Part shown: piece by piece, positions 63,643-64,000 of the stretch
Layout: each line of letters starts with the position of its first letter
How positions within the stretch are numbered: position 1 is the stretch's first letter
Assembly: GCA_965226915.1 (NCBI GenBank)
Contig: CBDDEJ010000011.1
Location: 682,001 to 746,000, forward strand
Direction: 5' to 3'
Length of the DNA: 64,000 nucleotides
Origin: Io17-Chloro-G2 sp965226915
Lineage (GTDB): Bacteria > Chloroflexota > Dehalococcoidia > Lucifugimonadales > UBA3495
Translations under genes and position numbers: made by a program
Notes under the pieces: generated by a model
The model's database searches: none
Told to the model about the DNA's origin: nothing
The model's input: the letters and a program-made list of their open reading frames with translations, nothing else

Positions 63643-64000
63643 TTAAACCTTAACTGCCCGGTAGCTTATCCCCATCAACCCAAAGTCCGAGACCGCGGTT
63701 TGCAGCGGGGCATCACGGAATATCTCGCCCCGCCAAACAATTTCGAAGCCCTCGAAACCTGCCTGTGAAAGCTTATCGGCCAGCTCTGCCTCCAGCAGAG
63801 CGCCGGCTATTCAACCAGTCCACAGGTCGATATTCCTTTTGGCGGCTTCCGGTATGGGTTTATCCACCAGGATATCGGCGATTTGAAGCCGGCCGCCCGG
63901 TTTCAAAACCCGGTTCATTTCCCTAAAGACTTCATCTTTGTCCGGCGCCAGATTGATGGCGCCGTTGGATATGACCACGTCGGCCCACCCGTCAGCCACG
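63643..64000 (-). CDS. ArsM-like SAM-dependent methyltransferase, partial, with in-frame TGA
   Basis: The gene enters from the right edge. DVVISNGAINLAPDKDEVFR and EMNRVLKPGGRLQIADI are the SAM-binding strands, PEAAKRNIDLWTG leads to TGA at 63813-63811, then in the same frame IAGALLEAELADKLSQAGFE, GFEIVWRGEIFRDAPLQ and FGLMGISYRAV up to TAA at 63645-63643. In arsenite-methyltransferase relatives the residue after WTG or WTA is a conserved Cys (WTGCIAGAL), the third arsenic-binding cysteine. Continuity of the family for 55 residues past the TGA indicates read-through, so the residue may be selenocysteine. A stop mutation is the alternative. Expected activity: methylation of a metalloid or thiol substrate. 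Confidence 0.72.
63783..63801 (-). promoter_or_regulatory. SECIS-like hairpin 3' of the TGA
   Basis: On the coding strand GCTCTGC, loop TGGAG, GCAGAGC: a perfect 7-bp stem. It begins 9 bases after the TGA, with the loop about 17 bases after it and a G as second loop base, within the usual geometry of bacterial SECIS elements. Not proof; many coding sequences fold by chance. Confidence 0.5.

Overview
The window is GC-rich bacterial chromosome, mostly catabolic and housekeeping genes and heavily invaded by insertion sequences. Two different LLM-class flavin-dependent oxidoreductases, an amidase-signature protein, a cyclase-family hydrolase, a DUF1800/DUF1501/NHL-propeller set, a membrane pyrophosphatase and a DUF3179 lipoprotein together resemble Chloroflexota, most likely the Dehalococcoidia/SAR202 side. 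This is an inference from gene content; the window has no rRNA or other marker gene that would settle it. I saw no tRNA, rRNA or CRISPR array.

Layout. 1-3.1 kb: frameshifted rhodanese protein, rhomboid protease, cytidylate kinase-like protein, acetyltransferase. 3.2-12.7 kb: IS66 and IS1380 copies and two short non-autonomous elements, which cut a beta-helix protein, a TM/zinc-ribbon protein and an exported protein. 12.7-18.3 kb: CAP-domain lipoprotein, regulator fragments, and a membrane-anchored GTPase locus with a TM/fibronectin-III partner. 18.3-22.1 kb: an intact HpcH/HpaI-type aldolase facing a second, truncated copy struck by two serine-recombinase remnants. 22.1-27.3 kb: a damaged antiporter-rhodanese fusion, then IS701 and IS1182. 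27.3-30.6 kb: trpA-aroH-aroF (aromatic amino acids) and a CPBP protease. 30.7-41.3 kb: IS1380, a GatC-like protein with an amidase, HAD hydrolase, ISAs1, trehalose-phosphate synthase-like enzyme, LLM oxidoreductase with phosphoesterase, response regulator. 41.5-50.7 kb: pyrophosphatase, DUF3179 lipoprotein, alpha/beta hydrolase, LLM oxidoreductase, hicB with broken hicA, halogenase-like flavoenzyme with cyclase. 50.7-64 kb: IS66-split membrane protein, a hydrolase-AAA+ fusion, SRPBCC, DUF1800/DUF1501/NHL, IS66, acyl-CoA dehydrogenase remnant, msrA, IS1380, and an ArsM-like methyltransferase running off the end.

Mobile DNA makes up more than a quarter of the window: four IS66 copies (two with the same nonsense codon), four IS1380 copies (three with clean 5-bp duplications), one each of IS701, IS1182 and ISAs1, six full copies plus a stub of a 171-bp element (here MITE-2) and two copies of a 145-bp element (MITE-1). 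MITE-2 insertions can be undone on paper to restore reading frames in a HicA toxin and a serine recombinase, which defines the element's ends and its CTAG duplication.

The observation most worth following is at the right edge. The ArsM-like methyltransferase has TGA exactly where relatives carry a conserved cysteine, followed by a hairpin with the geometry of a bacterial SECIS element. A rhodanese domain near 22.2 kb also has TGA at a usual cysteine position followed by a hairpin, but that gene has an in-frame TAA and looks decayed. Other candidates are the hydrolase-AAA+ fusion (52.7-54.5 kb), the GTPase locus (15.2-17.2 kb), and the repeated hits on the second aldolase.
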